A stretch of DNA of 64,000 nucleotides from Lepidodermella squamata (Eukaryota > Gastrotricha): positions 1,798,001 through 1,862,000 of the forward strand of contig JBLDXI010000032.1 of the NCBI GenBank assembly GCA_047495785.1. Reading direction: 5' to 3'. This document shows positions 59,540-64,000 of this stretch, one piece after another (positions within the stretch are counted from its first letter, which is position 1; each line of letters opens with the position of its first letter). Both the position numbers and the translations under genes were made by a program. A model generated the notes under the pieces. That model made no database searches and had not been told where the DNA came from. It saw nothing but the letters and a program-made list of their open reading frames with translations.

Positions 59540-59701
59540 CCAATTTCGCTGGTAGAAGTGCGCTCTCAGAGGGATCGCTATCAGACGGTCAACATTAAGG
59601 TTAAGGTTAGTGTTAGGGTTAGGGTTAGGTTGGGGATGGGGTGCCCTCTGAGCAATCTGAGAGGGAGCCCTCTGAGAGCGCACTTCTACCAACGAAATTG
59701 G
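59540..59701. repeat. Foldback element with 34-bp inverted arms
   Basis: Left arm 59540-59573 and right arm 59668-59701 are reverse complements at 33 of 34 positions. The 94-bp centre contains telomere-like repeats. Together they could form a hairpin; the arms show no transposase. Confidence 0.88.
59595..59635 (+). repeat. Interstitial telomere-like (TTAGGG)n tract
   Basis: About 40 bp of TTAAGG, TTAGTG, TTAGGG, TTAGGG and TTAGG units in the plus strand, ending in GGGGATGGGG. The G-rich strand could form a G-quadruplex. Confidence 0.8.
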
Positions 59702-60668
59702 AGGAGGCAAGATTGGTCGATTTTGGGGCTCATAAAACTCGCCAAAATAGTTTTCGCCATAAGCTTTTCTCTACTAGCAAATTGAGGCTGCCTCTTAGAC
59801 TGATCAACGAACTAGTCACAACCAAAGTCAGGTAGTGGCGCCCTAGGTGCTACCCCAAGAAAAATATCACTACTGATTTCCACACTATTAGCATTAACAG
59901 GGAATAGCAATATTTTACGCGGGCCTTGTGGCACATGTCCCATTTTTCGATAGCGACTGGGCAGGCGGAGAAGACTTACGGGGATAATTACGCGGGCATT
60001 GCAGGATCAGGATCAGGAATTACGATTTCTCCTCGCCCTGACAGACTCAAGCTTTCGCCATAACGCGGAGCTAGTGAGAAAATCGCGAGCTTACGCTCTA
60101 GGAAAGTTTGATCTGGTTTACTAACTAAATCCCTACACCCGGTACTCCAGTTATTGCTGACTGTTTCCTGTTTCTCCAGGGTCCAGGCATTAGTACCTAG
60201 GCGCAAAGAGGGAAGAGGGACTTCAGCTGCGTCGAAAGTAGCTTCAGAGCTCTTTTGGCTTCGGAGAGAAAAAAAAATCCGAAGTAAAAAATATTTGCCG
60301 TGAAGATCAAATTTTGGATAATATTTTACGGGCTCGAAAATCAGACAATTTATTCTAGAGTGACTTTTATTAATAAAATGCATCGTAAATTAATCAGTTT
60401 CTGTTTTTTTGCGCGGGAAAATCAAAGATTAAACCGCAAAATCTCAACGAAGTCAACGTTCGGATGAATCATGAAATGTCTCATTTTCAGTCTTCTCGCT
60501 GGTGCTCCAGCCCTTAGCAGTAAGTAAGGATGGAATAAGCTGCGAAACGTTTTGTTGATCATGTTTCATGATGTTATGCTGTTTTTTGCGGATGATTGGA
60601 AGAACGATCAAAGCACGCAGGTTTGATGATCTGCAAAAAGTAAAAAGCAAAAAGTGGAAGTGGAAGTG

Positions 60669-61660
60669 TTAGATAGTTGTGACTTTGTTAGAAAAGCTAC
60701 GGGCTTGTTTGCCAACATAGTTTATAGAAATCGACGCCCCTTCTTCTAATCTGTCTGATTTGGGTAGGTAGCTGACAGGTAGCTGACTTGAGTCAACCGT
60801 ATAGCAATTTTCGCCAAACTCCCCAAATTTAAAATTTGAATTATGACGACCATGACCAATGCATTGTTCTTGGTCGTTAGCGACCGCTGCCGAAAAAGGT
60901 CGTCTATCAGTAGTTACCTTGTGATTCTCGTTGACACCAGCGTCAGATAAATATTTGGTGCGGCAATTGACTGCAAAACTGGAATTCAATTCTGACATTT
61001 TTTGTGATTTTTCGCCACTTCCACGCATCAAATGTAGCGGCAATCGCAACAGGAAATGTTCGAATGCAACATTCTGATCGAATGTGAATAAAGCTTCCCT
61101 ATAATCCCAAAAGGGACACAATAAAGAAGTTGCCAGGCGAGAAGCAGGTCGGCTATTTGCTACGAGAATTAGGAGCGCGGCATCAGACACGCTACTAATC
61201 TCGCAATAGTCAATTATAAAATTCTTATGATGCGTATCAGCAGTCCGCAAGCCGACACTGACTACCAGAAGATCGCCAAGCTTGATGGTAGAATCGCGCC
61301 TTATGGGTCGAACAGCGGTAACACGACTGCCATCGCGAGACCATCTGGGCCTGCAATTAATATGAAGGCGAAATTTTTCAAATTAACCCCATTGTAATCA
61401 CTCACAGTCCAAGTTTTACTATTGGCCGTAGTCTACTGGTCTCATGGTCGGCAGATGTAGCGGCGAAGAAATTGGCAAAGGAGTGATTCGAAGACACTTT
61501 GAGTGCTTGAGCGCTGAAAATGATATAATTTCTAAAGGTTTCACATGAAGTTAGACCCAATGCAACCTCAACATCGTATTTATTAGTAAAATGACCAATC
61601 GCATCGTTGACGCAGATATTCTTTATCCAAGGTTCGAAGTTATGGATTTTGTGTATTTTA
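60669..61660 (-). CDS. Unrecognised minus-strand protein, 5' end unresolved
   Basis: Two coding exons are supported: 61406 up to about 61660 and 60669-61350, joined in phase 2 by a 55-bp intron (61351-61405). They translate as a long continuous segment including CVNDAIGHFTNKYDVEVAL, then LRPIVKLGLPRWSRDGSRV across the splice, then FIIDYCEISSVSDAALLILV and LLRLPLHLMRG, ending SFSNKVTTI. Upstream, a TGA at about 61705 closes the frame; in the same frame beyond it comes an ATG-led stretch (MKTVKLANGEFVV) that may belong to a first exon via a donor at gtaaac. I do not recognise a family. The C-terminal end could instead continue into the exon-like segment 60453-60643. Confidence 0.5.
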
Positions 61661-61718
61661 TTATCCTTTTCACCATTTTTGTTGTTGTTGTATTGTTTGA
61701 GGTTTCATTTGCAGGACC

Positions 61719-62773
61719 CTGCGAAATGTAGCCTGTTTACGACGAATTCACCATTTGCGAGCTTAACAGTTTTCATCTCCTACACCGATACGTTGAAATT
61801 TGAAATAGATGACGGCAACTTGGTATAAGGCTCATTTAATTATGCATTTTGTTAACCTGTTTAATGTAACGAAAAATGAGCGGACAAGAAAAGCAATATA
61901 ATTTTTGTGTGAGCCGAATTTTGTCTATAGAATTTCTTCAAAATAATCGATTTATTTCAATCGCTCTTTTTGACGCGTTAATAGGCAAAAAATGACTTTA
62001 AACTCATTCACGGTGTGAACATAGTGAAAAGGAACCTTTCATGTATTTTTTCGCGCTTGCCGTAAGCTTTGCTTTTCATGACCTCCGGCGAGACTCGGGC
62101 CATCATGTTTTTTGAATAGATTTGAAAGTCTCAACTCGCACCGCCCAAGTGATTCAAAGCATAAAAAGGCCACTGTCAATGGTGTTGCGTAGCAAGTACT
62201 TGACGACGAACACTGATAAAAGCTACAGAAGCATTTTCCTAATTAATCTAAAGAGAAATATCTCATGCCCACATTTTTACAATCACCGATATATCATTGA
62301 TAAATGCACAAATACGGCGTCACTGTCTGCTTCGAAAATATATATACTCTTGAATGATGTCTCAAGTCGGATGAAGATACGATATCCCTATGAATATATT
62401 TTCTGCTGTAGGAGCCAATAGCTATTGGTAGCTGACGGCTTGATGCTCGTCATGTACTCGAATTTTTCTTCAAAGCGTGGCGATTTGGAATAGATCGATC
62501 TTTATTGTAGCTTCGAATAAACGATACAACGCGCATGCATTTTGGCGCCTTATTGTGGAAGTATGTTCCGCCGGTCGCAACTATATGGCTCCTTAGCAAC
62601 GAATCGATTATTTGCACCTGTATGCTAAATACCACCTCATATATATTTTGTATTGTGGGTCGGGCGAACAAAATGACGTGTTATAGCTGCAAAATACTAC
62701 GACTATAGGCTAACATAATTACTAAACATTTGAAATTTAGATTATTTTGCTAAGCTAATTTGTAACTTCTGGA
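61719..62773. other. intergenic, divergent near the right end
   Basis: About 1.05 kb, AT-rich. It may contain the first exon of the unrecognised minus-strand gene (around 61770) and the promoter of the Gln-rich gene. No other feature is supported. Confidence 0.4.
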
Positions 62774-64000
62774 ATGTACCCGCAAACGGGATCCCAGAAC
62801 CAGATGTTCCCCAGCGTGGTCGAAATTGTGATTGTTCGACCCGTTGGGGGTGTCCACCCGAGACTCTATCCGAAAAGCCAGAATCACAACAGTCGACAAA
62901 TTTTGCTGCCAACCGAAGGTGGTGCGACTATTCGCAGCAAGCAACAGCCTCAGCAGTCCCAGCTACCACCGTTAGGATCACAGGCCACAGGAAACCAAGG
63001 AGGGCCCTCGCTATCTAATGCTGGGCTACCGATGATCATTATCAGAGGATCGGACGGTAGAGTTATCCCAACCGACACAATTTGGCAAAGGTTGCTCGCT
63101 CTGGCTAGAATGCGTGTTAGCACAGGTAAAAATATAATAAGGCGGAATGATTATTTGCGCTGATAATTTTATAGGAATGCCACTTACGAACGCCGAAGAT
63201 TGGCGCTTGCCACATGTTCACGCTCCAGCTAAGCCCGATTATTCAAGGTTTATGCCTTTTACTTTGAGAAGATACTACACGTCAAGCGGGCTAACAGTTC
63301 GAACTGGCCACCACCCGGTATGCTATGAGATCCACTGCTACGTTTTCCTTAAATTATACTTATCATAGGGCTGGCCGACCTATTTGACTTCAATGACTCC
63401 GTCAATGAGTGGCATGCAACGTGTCCATCAACAACAGCTACAACAGCACCAGATGATTCAACAGCGAAAGCAATTGGAAATGCAGTTACAGCAACAGCAG
63501 CAACAACAACAAGATGGCCAAGTTACACAGTCCGTGCCATCCCTGGGCACTGGGAACAAATATTGGCCTATGGAAACCAGTTTTCACATAACAGCGCCCG
63601 GTCGTTCTCAGACTTACGCAAATCAGACATATTTCCGAACTCCAGAGGATCGCCGTATCGACACGGGCGTCCCTGCATTCACGCGAGGAAAAGAGCTAAC
63701 CCCAGAGTTTTCATACGGTGTGAAAGGTTATTGGCCAAGGCTCTGTTACGGTTGTCAACGTCAAAATACACCTCAGTAAGTTGTAGCTAAAATAGGGAAA
63801 TTTTATGCTGAATTTTACCTGCTGGTAGTTTCCATTTCGCCAAGACGATTAGAACCGGTGGTGGTTTTACTTACGTCAAGCGAGACATTCCTCGTTTAAC
63901 GAACGCCTCTAACAATCCGCTTCATTGGTACGTTGTTGGACCGCCGTCCCGCATGCAAAAGGACTACATCAGACGAAATCGCAAGTCTGCTGTCGTGCCG
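62774..64000 (+). CDS. Gln-rich protein of unknown family, 5' part
   Basis: Four exons are visible (62774-63125, 63175-63317, 63369-63775, 63829 to the window edge) and the frame is open at base 64000, giving 358 residues so far. I do not recognise a family. The N-terminus is hydrophilic with VEIVIVRPVGGVHPRLYP and IIIRGSDGRVIPTDTIW. Exon 3 contains a low-complexity Gln run coded by mixed CAG and CAA (about 178-205), then a non-repetitive part with KYWPMETSFHIT and GVKGYWPRLCYGCQRQ. Exon 4 is basic and aromatic (FTYVKRDIPRLTNASNNPLH). There is no signal peptide, so a cytoplasmic or nuclear protein is likely. The Gln tract recalls transcriptional regulators, but nothing proves this. Confidence 0.75.

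Larger units (their letters stand above)
59456..60668. other. intergenic with foldback element
   Basis: About 1.2 kb upstream of the K2P gene. It holds the foldback element at 59540-59701. A 131-codon minus-strand frame (59988-60383) and a 65-codon one (60453-60650) were not called; the latter is preceded by a good acceptor and might be a last exon of the adjacent minus-strand gene. Confidence 0.45.

Noticed and set aside
59595-59635. Chromosome end
   Set aside because: The tract is short, internal, degenerate and enclosed by inverted arms, with genes on both sides.
59988-60383. 131-codon minus-strand ORF
   Set aside because: No recognisable features and not linked by splice sites to a neighbour.
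61590-61829. Plus-strand two-exon mini-gene of about 51 codons
   Set aside because: It overlaps a longer minus-strand coding segment with better continuity, and no domain was visible.

Overview
The window is nuclear DNA from a small-genome animal. The genes are metazoan (frizzled, a two-pore K+ channel, a Cys-loop receptor, a TDRD12-type piRNA factor). They are cut by many GT-AG introns of about 45-60 bp with 'gtaag' donors and 'ttttcag' acceptors, and lie about 0.1-2.5 kb apart. The density suggests a compact invertebrate. A CCDC42 homologue (motile cilia/sperm tail) and nicolin-1 (tubulin polyglutamylase complex) argue for flagellated cells, which does not suit a typical nematode; a tardigrade is my best guess, unproven. 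I saw no rRNA, tRNA or CRISPR. Exon models were built by hand and checked for reading-frame phase.

Left part (1-16 kb): the end of a CCDC42-like gene (+), VDAC (-), eIF4E (+), then a minus-strand run of epsin, CHCHD2/10, ATG3 and MED4. The last three are intronless. Middle (16.4-26.7 kb): four tandem SLC39/ZIP metal transporter genes forming two pairs. The first pair keeps the LIV-1 motif HEIPHE; the second has QEVPFE in its place. Next come frizzled (-), with a mariner-like MITE in its last intron, then mitochondrial ribosomal protein mL53 and DLST (+) only 59 bp apart.

Right part (35-64 kb): nicolin-1 (-) with an intronless Cys-loop receptor gene nested on the opposite strand in its large intron; a KCTD2/5/17 protein (+); GAR1 (+); two divergently transcribed small membrane proteins; an RRM/RS-type protein and a sirtuin (-); a decayed non-LTR retrotransposon; a 1,805-residue TDRD12/Yb-like protein (+); a K2P channel with altered selectivity filters (-); a foldback element carrying TTAGGG-like repeats; an unrecognised minus-strand gene; and the start of an unrecognised Gln-rich gene running off the right edge.

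Common themes are housekeeping mitochondrial and gene-expression proteins, a local ZIP expansion, and three close same-strand pairs (MED4-ATG3, mL53-DLST, sirtuin-RRM) with acceptor-like sites before the downstream ATG, which could mean polycistronic transcription.
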